NCBI GenBank assembly: GCA_003151215.1 | Contig: PLXB01000139.1 | Coordinates: forward strand, 349 to 7,602 | Source of the DNA: Ignavibacteriota bacterium | GTDB lineage: Bacteria; Bacteroidota; Kapaibacteriia; Palsa-1295 | DNA length: 7,254 nt | Reading direction: 5' to 3' | Shown: one piece after another, positions 1 to 6,502 of the stretch | How positions within the stretch are numbered: position 1 is the stretch's first letter | Layout of the letters: each line of letters starts with the position of its first letter | Made by a program: the position numbers and the translations under genes | Notes under the pieces: model-generated | What the model saw: only the letters and a program-made list of their open reading frames with translations | Told to the model about the DNA's origin: nothing | Database searches by the model: none

Positions 1-535
1 TCGTTCCGTCGTGATTCATCGACGTCAATAATATCTCTCCGGCGCCTCGCCGGGCTGCTTCAAGAACCCATGCGAGAGCCGTCGTTTGTGTAGCAATGCG
101 GCCTCCATTGAGATAGACATACCATGCGCCGTTTTCAAAACGAGTATCTACTGCAAGTACGAGGCATTGACTGCCAAAGCGTTCTGCGATTTCTCCAATC
201 AGCTCAGGACGTTTTACTGCTGCACTATTGACAGAAACTTTATCGGCGCCTGCATCCAGGAGAACGGCAACATCCTCCGCCGAACTAATTCCTCCGCCTA
301 CGGTGAATGGAATATTAATATGTTTTGCTATGCGGGTTACCAGTTCGCTGAGCGTCTTTCGTTTTTCATGCGTTGCAGTTATATCGAGGAAAACCAGTTC
401 ATCGGCTCCTTCATCGGCATATCTGATCGCAAGCTCGACCGGATCTCCGGCATCCTGAATATTGACGAACTCAATACCCTTGACAGTTCTGCCGTCACGA
501 ATATCAAGACACGGTATAATGCGTTTAGTAAGCAC
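1..535 (-). CDS. hisF: Imidazole glycerol phosphate synthase cyclase subunit HisF, 5' part (3' end beyond window)
   Basis: HisF takes ammonia channelled from HisH and converts PRFAR to imidazole-glycerol phosphate plus AICAR in the cytoplasm. The reading frame starts at GTG (535-533) and gives [11 protein letters not shown]. An in-frame stop lies upstream and no ATG sits between, so GTG is the only sensible start. About 178 codons are present of the usual ~250. The two catalytic aspartates of the family fall where expected: D11 in the first beta strand (PCLD) and D130 (LVLAVD). The phosphate-binding loop VGGGI is at 79-83, ADKVSVN at 97-103, and the segment ending LTSMNHDGT lies at the window edge. 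The start is one nucleotide after the hisA stop, with no Shine-Dalgarno, so translation is probably coupled to hisA. The identification is very secure. What is missing is the second half of the barrel, and hisI(E) probably follows it. Confidence 0.97.
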   Translation of the reverse strand, partial: MLTKRIIPCLDIRDGRTVKGIEFVNIQDAGDPVELAIRYADEGADELVFLDITATHEKRKTLSELVTRIAKHINIPFTVGGGISSAEDVAVLLDAGADKVSVNSAAVKRPELIGEIAERFGSQCLVLAVDTRFENGAWYVYLNGGRIATQTTALAWVLEAARRGAGEILLTSMNHDGT

Positions 536-536
536 G

Positions 537-1259
537 TTAATGTAAATATGGTTTTAACTGATCAAATGTTATTCTTCCTTCGTATAAAGCTTTTCCGATG
601 ATCGCTCCGCTGCATCCGATTTGTTCCAGCTTGGCAATATCCTCTATATTTGTAACGCCACCGCTTGCAATGATCTTCATTTCGGGAAAAGACAAAATCA
701 GTCGTTTATAGAGATCGAACGAAGGCCCCGATAATGCACCGTCTTTATTAATATCCGTACAAAATAATTGTTGTAATCCATGCTGAGCAATTTCCTGCAC
801 ATAATCAAAAATATTGATCGAAGTAGTTTCGCTCCAGCCAGTAACAGCAAGGAATTCATTCCGCACATCGGCGCCAAGCAATATTCGGTCAGCTCCGTAG
901 GCTGAAAGCCATTCGATAAATTTTTCAGGTTGTCGTATTGCAGTACTGCCGATGGTTGCTATTGCTGCTCCGGCATTATACACTGCTTCGATATCAGCAT
1001 CAGTCATAATGCCGCCGCCAAAATCAATTGTTAAAGAAGTATTGGAAGCAACCGATTCCAATACGGACAGATTCATTATTCGTCCACCTTTTGCACCATC
1101 GAGATCAACCATATGGAGTCTTCGGATACCCGCATCCTGAAATTGTTTTGCGATCTCTAACGGATCTTTAGAATACACGGTCTTTTGTTTAAAGTCTCCC
1201 TGCAGCAGACGAACACACTGGCCGCCGATGAGATCGATCGCAGGAATTATTTCAATCAT
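537..1259 (-). CDS. hisA: Phosphoribosylformimino-5-aminoimidazole carboxamide ribotide isomerase HisA
   Basis: HisA catalyses the Amadori rearrangement of ProFAR to PRFAR, the substrate of HisHF. The 240-residue product has the usual length and (beta/alpha)8 layout of the family. Visible motifs are the first strand MIEIIPAID with catalytic D9, [10 protein letters not shown] at 50-59, the phosphate-binding DFGGGI at 79-84, the second-half acid D131 (GADVRN), [13 protein letters not shown] at 168-180, and the second phosphate loop IASGGV. The ATG overlaps the hisH stop as ATGA (1259-1256) and has no Shine-Dalgarno, which points to translational coupling. HisA and HisF are homologous half-barrel duplications. 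The upstream protein is called HisA because of its PAIDL start and its DG-rich TDINKDG loop, whereas HisF has PCLD and LTSM. No damage or odd codon use was seen. Confidence 0.98.
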   Translation of the reverse strand: MIEIIPAIDLIGGQCVRLLQGDFKQKTVYSKDPLEIAKQFQDAGIRRLHMVDLDGAKGGRIMNLSVLESVASNTSLTIDFGGGIMTDADIEAVYNAGAAIATIGSTAIRQPEKFIEWLSAYGADRILLGADVRNEFLAVTGWSETTSINIFDYVQEIAQHGLQQLFCTDINKDGALSGPSFDLYKRLILSFPEMKIIASGGVTNIEDIAKLEQIGCSGAIIGKALYEGRITFDQLKPYLH

Positions 1260-1837
1260 AATCTGAGAAAATTTTTAAGAATCTGCTCACCGTATTTCCC
1301 GGATTTTTCGGGATGAAATTGAACTGCAAAGAAATTATTTTTCTCTATCGCAGAGCTGAAAGGAATTATGTAGTCCGTTTCAGAAATCGTGTCTGCACCC
1401 GGGCCGACATAATAGCTGTGCACAAAATACATAAAAGCATTTTCCGGGATGCCGTTAAATAACGATCCTTTCATTTGATTCAGCGTATTCCATCCGATCT
1501 GCGGTACTTTTTTTGACTCGTTAAATTTTTGCACATCCTGATCAAAAATATTCAGGCAATGCGTATTTCCTTCTTCCGAATAGCGGCACAAAAGCTGCAT
1601 ACCCAGGCAGATTCCGAGTACCGGCTGATCCAGATCTTTGATGAGCTTGTCCAAACCTTTTTCTTTCAGATAGCCCATTGCCGATCCTGCTTCGCCGACG
1701 CCGGGTAGGATCACCTTATCGGCTTTGCGGATCGCTTCAGGATCATCGGTAATGAGCGAATCTATTCCTAATCGTTCGAGCGCAAAATAGACTGAGCGCG
1801 TATTTCCTGCGTTGTACTTAATTATTGCTACGTTCAT
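1256..1837 (-). CDS. hisH: Imidazole glycerol phosphate synthase glutamine amidotransferase subunit HisH
   Basis: HisH hydrolyses glutamine and passes ammonia to HisF within the HisHF heterodimer. The 193-residue class I amidotransferase has the complete triad: nucleophile C77 in GICLGMQ, and H175 with E177 in VQFHPEKS. The oxyanion-strand motif PGVG is at 45-48 and the family segment PQIGWN at 112-117. The N-terminus reads IKYNAGN rather than the DYGxGN of proteobacterial HisH, a variant I associate with Bacteroidota. The start ATG overlaps the hisB stop as ATGA (1837-1834). It is the one gene here with a recognisable Shine-Dalgarno, AAAGGA at 1848-1843, five bases before the ATG and inside the hisB coding end. 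That fits independent initiation to keep HisH at the level of HisF. Confidence 0.98.
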   Translation of the reverse strand: MNVAIIKYNAGNTRSVYFALERLGIDSLITDDPEAIRKADKVILPGVGEAGSAMGYLKEKGLDKLIKDLDQPVLGICLGMQLLCRYSEEGNTHCLNIFDQDVQKFNESKKVPQIGWNTLNQMKGSLFNGIPENAFMYFVHSYYVGPGADTISETDYIIPFSSAIEKNNFFAVQFHPEKSGKYGEQILKNFLRL

Positions 1838-2943
1838 AATAATCCTTTCGTGGTGGGAATTTGATCGTCACAAGGATCCCGTTTTATTGCCATTTTTATT
1901 GATCTTGCAAATGCTTTAAAAATGGCCTCTATTTTATGATGCTCATTTCCGCCTTCGGCTTTTATATTGAGATTGCATTGGGCAGCATCGGAAAATGATT
2001 TAAAGAAGTGAAAAAACATTTCCGTCGGCATTTCGCCGATCTTTTCGCGTTTGAACTCCGCATCCCATACGATCCAATTGCGTCCTCCGAAATCCAAGAC
2101 AACCTGAGCCAGGCAATCATCCATTGGCAGGGAAAAGCCATATCGTTCGATTCCTTTTTTCTCGCCGAGCGCTTGTGCAACGGCTTCGCCTATTGCAATG
2201 CCGGTATCTTCGATCGTATGATGTTCGTCGATGTGCATATCTCCCGATACAGTTATTTTCAGATCAACGCCTGAGTGTTTCGTCAATTGCTCTAACATGT
2301 GATCGAAGAAGCCAAGTCCGGTCTTAATATCGGCTTTCCCTTTGCCATCGAGATTTAGCTCCACCGTAATTTTTGTTTCGTTTGTGACGCGATCACGGGT
2401 AACGATACGCGGCGGCAGGCAAAGGAAATAATAAATTTGCTCCCAATTGTCTGCGACGAGTGCTATATCGTTAAGATATTTTTGCGGATCGTCGGAGTTC
2501 CTGAAGAAAACAGCCTGGGCGCCTAAATTTTGCGCAAGCTCTACATCGGTAATCCGATCGCCAATAACGTATGATCCTGGCAGATCATATTTTCCATTCA
2601 TGTAATGCGTAAGCATGCCGATGCCGGGTTTGCGAGTCGGAAGTTTTTCATGTTCGAACGACCGGTCAATGCATACCTCCTTAAATTGAATACCCTCACC
2701 TTCAAAAATATCCATCATAAAGTTCTGGACTTCCCAAAATGCTTCTTCAGGAAATGCCTGCGTTCCCATTCCGTCCTGATTCGTAACCATGACAAGTTCG
2801 TAATCAAGCTCCCGAGCGATTTTCCCAAGCCAGGTGATCATACCTGGGAGAAAGCGTAATTGCACTAAACTATCAACCTGTAGCGTATCAGACGGCTCAA
2901 CGATCAACGTTCCATCGCGATCTATAAATAAAATCTTTTTCAT
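1834..2943 (-). CDS. hisB: Bifunctional HisB: histidinol-phosphatase (N) / imidazoleglycerol-phosphate dehydratase (C)
   Basis: One 369-residue polypeptide carries two non-consecutive steps. Residues 1 to ~170 are a HAD phosphatase that removes phosphate from histidinol phosphate, with D8 and D10 in FIDRDGT, motif II T54 in VTNQD, K105 in RKP, and D129/D133 in GDRITD. Residues ~180-369 are the dehydratase that makes imidazole-acetol phosphate, with two metal-binding HHxxE-type motifs: HHTIED (241-246) and HHKIE (335-339). The start was set at ATG 2943, which gives [12 protein letters not shown] and an ATGA overlap with the hisC stop. The frame stays open upstream to 3024, but that stretch lies inside hisC and resembles no HisB. 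The zinc loop of enterobacterial HisB (C-x-H...C-x-C) is not conserved: here the segment is C91[12 protein letters not shown], keeping one cysteine. The C-terminus TTKGLL matches the family end. Confidence 0.97.
   Translation of the reverse strand: MKKILFIDRDGTLIVEPSDTLQVDSLVQLRFLPGMITWLGKIARELDYELVMVTNQDGMGTQAFPEEAFWEVQNFMMDIFEGEGIQFKEVCIDRSFEHEKLPTRKPGIGMLTHYMNGKYDLPGSYVIGDRITDVELAQNLGAQAVFFRNSDDPQKYLNDIALVADNWEQIYYFLCLPPRIVTRDRVTNETKITVELNLDGKGKADIKTGLGFFDHMLEQLTKHSGVDLKITVSGDMHIDEHHTIEDTGIAIGEAVAQALGEKKGIERYGFSLPMDDCLAQVVLDFGGRNWIVWDAEFKREKIGEMPTEMFFHFFKSFSDAAQCNLNIKAEGGNEHHKIEAIFKAFARSIKMAIKRDPCDDQIPTTKGLL
1843..1848 (-). promoter_or_regulatory. Shine-Dalgarno for hisH inside the hisB 3' end
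   Basis: AAAGGA read on the minus strand ends five bases before the hisH ATG. It supports that start and is unusual here: none of hisG, hisD, hisC, hisB, hisA, hisF or the leader peptide shows a comparable purine motif, as their start codons follow AT-rich bases or a stop-start overlap. A chance match within hisB codons is possible. Confidence 0.55.
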
Positions 2944-3992
2944 GAGCGGTATTTTTTTAACGACGTGATGAGGGCGATATTCTCTTCCGAAGTTCCTATA
3001 GTTATGCGCAGGCATCCTTCGCAAAGCGTGACGTTGCTCCTATTGCGTACAATAATATTTTCGTTCAGAAGATAGCGATAAAGACGTTCGGTCTCATTTA
3101 CTTTTACCAGTAAGAAATTCGCATCGCTTGGATATACGGTGATGACAAAAGGAAGTTGTTCTAATTCGATCCTCTGTTTCTTCCGCTCTGCGACCGTTAG
3201 CGAAATCCAGTTCTCAATCTCCTGAGTATTCGCAAGTGCGGCTAGAGCAAGCTCTTGGGAGGCAGTATTAATATTATAAGGCGGTTTCACTTTATTCATT
3301 TGATCGATGATCTGCTCGCATGCAAATGCCATTCCAACCCTCAACCCCGCAAGTCCCCATGCTTTTGAAAGAGTCTGAAGCACTACAATATTATTGTGCC
3401 GAAGAAGCTCTTCAGTAAAAGACTTCTGCCCTGAATATTGGATATAGGCTTCATCGATGACAACGATGCCATGGAATTGTTCTATTAAGTTTAGTATATC
3501 CCTTCGATCAAAAATATTTCCTGTAGGGTTATTTGGCGAACAGATAAAAATAAGTTTTGTATTTTCGACGCATTGATTCAGAATCCCTTTAACATCTAAC
3601 TCAAATGCCGCTGTTAACGGTACTCTGTTTAATGCAATATCATTTATATTTGCACAGACCTCATACATCCCATAAGTCGGCGGGCAAATGATGATATTAT
3701 CTTTTCCGGGTTCACAAAAGCACCGGAATACGAGATCGATCGCCTCGTCACTTCCGTTGCCAAGAAAAATATTCCGGGGATCGATTCCTTTCATGACGCC
3801 GATCTTTCGTTTTAATTCCGATTGCAAGGGATCTGGGTATCTGTTATACGTATCGGGCAGCGGTGATCCGAAACTATTCTCATTAGCATTCAGGAAAATA
3901 CCATCCTTTCCCGTAAACTCGCTTCTGGCGGAAGAATACGGAATCAAGTCTCTGATATTATTTCGTACTATGTTTGATATATCTATGAGCAT
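2940..3992 (-). CDS. hisC: Histidinol-phosphate aminotransferase HisC
   Basis: HisC transfers the amino group of glutamate to imidazole-acetol phosphate, giving L-histidinol phosphate. It is a fold-type I PLP enzyme. The 350-residue product shows the expected landmarks: [11 protein letters not shown] at 34-44, [11 protein letters not shown] at 76-85, PPTYGMY at 104-110, SPNNPTG at 152-158 (N155), D180 and Y183 in VIDEAY, the PLP-binding K210 in [14 protein letters not shown], and the carboxylate-binding R329 in CLRITIG. ATG 3992 was chosen over an in-frame ATG at 4040 because the longer form would overlap hisD and add sixteen residues without family resemblance. With this start the gap from the hisD stop is seven A/T-rich nucleotides with no Shine-Dalgarno. 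The stop overlaps hisB as ATGA. Confidence 0.97.
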   Translation of the reverse strand: MLIDISNIVRNNIRDLIPYSSARSEFTGKDGIFLNANENSFGSPLPDTYNRYPDPLQSELKRKIGVMKGIDPRNIFLGNGSDEAIDLVFRCFCEPGKDNIIICPPTYGMYEVCANINDIALNRVPLTAAFELDVKGILNQCVENTKLIFICSPNNPTGNIFDRRDILNLIEQFHGIVVIDEAYIQYSGQKSFTEELLRHNNIVVLQTLSKAWGLAGLRVGMAFACEQIIDQMNKVKPPYNINTASQELALAALANTQEIENWISLTVAERKKQRIELEQLPFVITVYPSDANFLLVKVNETERLYRYLLNENIIVRNRSNVTLCEGCLRITIGTSEENIALITSLKKYRS

Positions 3993-3999
3993 AAAAATT

Positions 4000-5277
4000 T
4001 TAAGAAAATCGAATGCGAGCTGCATTCTTATGTGCATCAAGTCCTTCTGCCTGAGCCACGCATTCTATTGTTTCTGCAATATTATACAAGCCCTCTTTCG
4101 TGATTTTCTGAAAGGTGACGTATTTCAAAAAACTATCGACTGAAACTCCGCTAAAGCCTCTGGCGCTGCCATTAGTCGGCAATGTATGATTTGTTCCTGA
4201 TGCATAATCCCCTGCGCTTTCCGGAGAGTAATTGCCTAAAAAAACCGATCCTGCATTGATCACTTTTTTTGCTACGTCATCATCATTTAGGCAAGCGATG
4301 ATAAGATGTTCCGGCGCATACGTATTGATCAGATCCATCCCTTCTTCTATGGTATTCACGAGAAATGCCTTGCTGTTTTGCAAAGCTTTTGCGGCTATCT
4401 CGCGGCGAGGCAGCTTTGCAAGTTGTTCCTCTACTGCCAGGATCACCTTTTGTATCACCTGATCATTATCACTGACAAGAATAACCTGGCTATCAATTCC
4501 ATGCTCTGCCTGCGAAAGAAGATCGGCAGCTACAAATTCTGGATTGCAGCTTTCATCGGCAATAACTGCTAATTCGGACGGTCCTGCCGGTAGATCAATA
4601 GCAATACCTTCCTTGCTTACTAATTGCTTCGCGCAGGTAACATATTGATTACCCGGTCCAAAAATCTTATTTACTTTGGGGATTTCGTTCGTTCCATACG
4701 CCATCGCGCCGATAGCTTGTATACCTCCGAGGATAAATACTTTTTCAATTCCGATTAACTGCGCGGCATAGGCTATGGCAGGATGTATGCTATAATTTTT
4801 ATTCGGCGGCGTACAAAGAATGATCTCGTTACAGCCGCCGATTTTCGCAGGGATGCCGAGCATAAGAACCGTTGAAAAAAGAGGGGCCGTCCCGCCGGGA
4901 ATATATATACCAACCTTCTCAATGGGTATGCCCTTTCGCCAGCAAAGAATTCCCGGCATGGTTTCGATAAATGCAGTTTCACGTAATTGTGCTTTATGGA
5001 ATACTTCGATATTTGCATACGCTGTGTTGATTGCTTTTGCTAATCGAGAATCAACTTCATTTGCTTTTGTGCGAAGTTCTTCGGCACTGACCTGAAATTG
5101 CGCTGACGAAACGCCATCGAAGATAGAGGTATACCGGCGGACTGCTTCTATCCCATTGTTTTTGATATCAAGAAGTATTTTTGCAACTTCAGGTTCGATC
5201 AGCGCATTATCTATTGCCGGACGTATTGCAAGCTCTTGCCACAGCTCTTTTTTCGGGTATCGGAAAATTGGTATCAT
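4000..5277 (-). CDS. hisD: Histidinol dehydrogenase HisD
   Basis: HisD is the zinc- and NAD-dependent enzyme that oxidises L-histidinol to L-histidine in two steps via the aldehyde. The 425-residue product is full length. The family signature is intact from DLPAGPSELAVIAD (228-241) through DLLSQAEHG. Residues equivalent to the known zinc ligands are present: Q256, H259, D357 and H416. The catalytic pair E323-H324 lies in YAPEHL. The nucleotide-fold segments YIPGGTAPL (125-133) and FGPGN (206-210) are also present. Its ATG overlaps the hisG stop as ATGA (5277-5274), so it is probably translated by coupling with hisG. Nothing is broken or unusual. Confidence 0.98.
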   Translation of the reverse strand: MIPIFRYPKKELWQELAIRPAIDNALIEPEVAKILLDIKNNGIEAVRRYTSIFDGVSSAQFQVSAEELRTKANEVDSRLAKAINTAYANIEVFHKAQLRETAFIETMPGILCWRKGIPIEKVGIYIPGGTAPLFSTVLMLGIPAKIGGCNEIILCTPPNKNYSIHPAIAYAAQLIGIEKVFILGGIQAIGAMAYGTNEIPKVNKIFGPGNQYVTCAKQLVSKEGIAIDLPAGPSELAVIADESCNPEFVAADLLSQAEHGIDSQVILVSDNDQVIQKVILAVEEQLAKLPRREIAAKALQNSKAFLVNTIEEGMDLINTYAPEHLIIACLNDDDVAKKVINAGSVFLGNYSPESAGDYASGTNHTLPTNGSARGFSGVSVDSFLKYVTFQKITKEGLYNIAETIECVAQAEGLDAHKNAARIRFS

Positions 5278-6128
5278 ACGATCATTTTTTCAATTGGAAC
5301 GACTAAAATGCCCTGAGCGTCGCTATCCTTAAGTTTTTCAATTATTTCCCAAAAATCATTCTCATTTACGACCGAATGTACTGAACTCCAGCCTTTTTGC
5401 TCTAACGGTATGATCGTGGGGCTTTTCATGCCGGGAAGGAGATTGCAAATGATCTCTAATTTATCATTCGGCGCGTTCAAGAGAATATATTTATTCCTTT
5501 TTGCCTTCTGCAAAGCATGGAAGCGGAATAATAATTTTTGAAGGATCTGTTCTTTTTCTACTGTGAGATCATTATTTCTGATCAGTACTGCCTCCGAGCG
5601 AAGAATGACCTCTGTTTCTTTCAGCCCATTCATAAACAGCGTGCTTCCCGAACTCACAAGATCGCAGATAGCATCGGCAAGACCTATGCCCGGAGCAATT
5701 TCTACTGAGCCGCTGATCTGATGTATCTCTGCGCTAATGTTGTTCTTTTGTAAAAAGCCAGATAAGATATTCGGGTAGCACGTAGCGATTCGCATTCCTT
5801 CGAGGTCATTGATCCCGTTTATTATTTTATCCTTCGGTACGGCAATCGATAACCTGCATTTTCCAAAACCAAGACGAGAGACCAGCGTAACCGGTTTATT
5901 TTTTTCCAGGAAAACATTTTCGCCAACGATTCCGACATCGGCGACATTATCTTCGACATATTGCGGAATGTCGTCATCTCTAAGGAAGTAGATCTCGACA
6001 GGGAAATTATATGCTTCACTCTTTAATTTATTGAGACCATTGCTGATCTCTATTCCGCTTTCTTTCAGAAGATTCAGGGAATCCTCCGCTAAACGGCCCG
6101 ATCGTTGGATCGCAATTGTTAATTTCAT
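5274..6128 (-). CDS. hisG: ATP phosphoribosyltransferase HisG, long form
   Basis: HisG catalyses the first committed step, condensing ATP with PRPP. The 284-residue length and a C-terminal regulatory region from about 212 (NKYILLNAP to the end) mark the long, HisZ-independent form, whose ACT-like third domain normally mediates feedback inhibition by histidine. Visible catalytic-domain features are the N-terminal IAIQRSGRL, VADVGIVGENV at 62-72, and the PRPP-binding stretch IAPGIGLADAICDLVSSGSTL ending near 164, with loop DLVSSGSTL. The ATG at 6128 is seventeen nucleotides past the U-tract of the attenuator and has no Shine-Dalgarno, only an AT-rich leader. It is the first structural gene of the operon, so its expression and that of everything downstream depends on read-through of that terminator. 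Confidence 0.98.
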   Translation of the reverse strand: MKLTIAIQRSGRLAEDSLNLLKESGIEISNGLNKLKSEAYNFPVEIYFLRDDDIPQYVEDNVADVGIVGENVFLEKNKPVTLVSRLGFGKCRLSIAVPKDKIINGINDLEGMRIATCYPNILSGFLQKNNISAEIHQISGSVEIAPGIGLADAICDLVSSGSTLFMNGLKETEVILRSEAVLIRNNDLTVEKEQILQKLLFRFHALQKAKRNKYILLNAPNDKLEIICNLLPGMKSPTIIPLEQKGWSSVHSVVNENDFWEIIEKLKDSDAQGILVVPIEKMIV

Positions 6129-6145
6129 TCGAATTTTTGATATTT

Positions 6146-6180
6146 AAAAATAAAAAGGGCTTATCGTTTCCGATAAGCCC
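6146..6180 (-). terminator. Attenuator terminator of the his operon
   Basis: Read on the minus strand, a perfect 10-bp stem GGGCTTATCG / CGATAAGCCC (arms 6180-6171 and 6166-6157) closes a GAAA tetraloop, then TTTTTATTTTT follows (6156-6146). It has the form of a strong rho-independent terminator, yet it sits between a His-rich leader ORF and hisG, the arrangement of a transcription attenuator. Its 5' arm can alternatively pair with part of the leader ORF. Confidence 0.93.
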
Positions 6181-6189
6181 TGATGAGAA

Positions 6190-6206
6190 AGATTTTCTTA
6201 AAATCT
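6190..6206 (-). promoter_or_regulatory. AU-rich hairpin between leader stop and attenuator
   Basis: AGATTTT-AAG-AAAATCT forms a perfect 7-bp stem with a three-base loop and starts inside the leader stop codon TAG. A ribosome terminating there would cover it. It may be a pause or spacing element between the leader ORF and the terminator, or chance in AT-rich sequence. Confidence 0.4.
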
Positions 6207-6273
6207 ACATAGCGTCATCCTGCTTACCGTCCGGCAAGTTATTATGATGATGGCTATGTAAGAATTGGTTCAT
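6205..6273 (-). CDS. hisL: His operon leader peptide (22 aa, His-rich)
   Basis: A 22-codon ORF begins MNQFLHSHHHNN and ends DDAM, followed by TAG. It has four CAT His codons (residues 6, 8, 9, 10), three of them consecutive. It lies just upstream of a perfect terminator and hisG, as the his leader peptides of enterobacteria do, though with fewer His codons and no sequence similarity beyond the His run. Its role is to sense charged tRNA-His: the ribosome stalls when histidine is short and changes the folding of the RNA downstream. The peptide itself probably has no function. The start has no Shine-Dalgarno and follows ACAAAA, in keeping with most starts in this operon. Confidence 0.88.
   Translation of the reverse strand: MNQFLHSHHHNNLPDGKQDDAM
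6206..6260 (-). promoter_or_regulatory. Long-range leader stem enclosing the switch
   Basis: TACATAGC (6260-6253) and GCTATGTA (6213-6206) are perfectly complementary over 8 bp, and TCATC / GATGA can extend the stem inward. The 5' arm contains the first His codon and the 3' arm the end of the leader ORF. In untranslated RNA this stem would hold the protector hairpin closed and favour termination. Any ribosome within the leader disrupts it. Confidence 0.6.
6222..6238 (-). promoter_or_regulatory. Antiterminator / protector switch segment of the his attenuator
   Basis: CTTGCC (6238-6233), loop GGAC and GGTAAG (6228-6223) form a small hairpin with one G-U pair. The overlapping octamer CGGTAAGC (6229-6222) is also complementary, with one G-U, to GCTTATCG in the terminator 5' arm (6178 to 6171). 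The octamer differs by a single base from the terminator 3' arm segment CGATAAGC, so it can replace it. A ribosome stalled on codons 9-10 would mask CTTGCC and leave the octamer free, giving antitermination. Full translation or no translation leaves the terminator to form. Confidence 0.7.
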
Positions 6274-6338
6274 TTTTGTGAATCAACGAAACTGCGAAGT
6301 GACAAAGAAAGTTCATGCACGTTCATTCTTACGTCCAT
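6270..6338 (-). CDS. Possible second upstream small ORF (22 aa) coupled to the leader peptide
   Basis: An ATG at 6338 opens a 22-codon frame beginning MDVRMNVHEL, whose TGA overlaps the leader peptide ATG as ATGA (6273-6270), the same junction type used by four gene pairs in this operon. If transcribed, it could deliver ribosomes to the leader peptide, which has no Shine-Dalgarno. It resembles no protein I know, has no Shine-Dalgarno of its own, and its transcription is uncertain because the promoter has not been located. Chance is quite possible at this length. Confidence 0.25.
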   Translation of the reverse strand: MDVRMNVHELSLSLRSFVDSQK

Positions 6339-6463
6339 TACAGGTATAGACAATCCAAAAAGGGGAGGCCTGCCGGTCGCCTTTATGGAAATTTATTTCG
6401 GTCTGTCTTGCTATAACATTCTCCCATTATAGAAATAGCCAACATTAGTTTTAGTATTTCAGC
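6274..6463. other. Intergenic region between PFOR terminator and his leader; expected his promoter
   Basis: This stretch of about 190 bases has no convincing gene. It must contain the his promoter on the minus strand, but no pair of boxes stands out. A TATAAT hexamer occurs at 6431-6426 without a matching -35, flanked by a 6-bp inverted repeat (6432-6427 with 6416-6411). I found no clear Bacteroidota-type TTTG/TAnnTTTG pair. A GC-rich patch at about 6362-6383 (minus strand AAAGG ... CCTTT followed by T) could make an imperfect hairpin. The hexamer GTTCAT is repeated at 6311 and 6321 on the plus strand, exactly ten bases apart. Confidence 0.5.
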
Positions 6464-6494
6464 AAAAAAGGGCAGCTTTTACGATCTGCCCTTT
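6464..6494 (-). terminator. Intrinsic terminator of the PFOR gene
   Basis: Nine bases after the PFOR stop, on the minus strand, AAAGGGCAG (6494-6486) pairs perfectly with CTGCCCTTT (6475-6467) around a ten-base loop, and the run of T continues to 6464. It separates PFOR transcription from the his operon, so the his genes need their own promoter downstream. Confidence 0.9.
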
Positions 6495-6502
6495 ATTTAT
6501 TT

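Noticed and set aside
86..601. 171-residue open frame on the plus strand
   Set aside because: It is antisense to hisF and hisA, whose minus-strand products have complete catalytic motifs. The plus-strand product has no recognisable domain.
2944..3024. 27-residue N-terminal extension of HisB
   Set aside because: The extension lies entirely within hisC coding sequence and has no HisB resemblance. ATG 2943 gives the standard HAD start and an ATGA overlap.
3993..4040. 16-residue N-terminal extension of HisC
   Set aside because: It would overlap the conserved 3' end of hisD. ATG 3992 gives a typical family length and a 7-nt spacer.
3688..4143. 151-residue open frame on the plus strand
   Set aside because: It lies antisense across the hisC/hisD junction and its translation resembles no protein family. 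It is a shadow of the real genes.
6355..6385. Additional terminator in the intergenic region (AAAGG...CCTTTTT on the minus strand)
   Set aside because: The stem needs a mismatch and a bulge, and it stands alone between a strong PFOR terminator and the his leader, so the support is too weak for a separate call.
6426..6454. Promoter based on a perfect TATAAT at 6431-6426
   Set aside because: No acceptable -35 or Bacteroidota -33 element lies at the right distance, and such hexamers are common in AT-rich intergenic DNA. It is kept only as a note in the intergenic entry.
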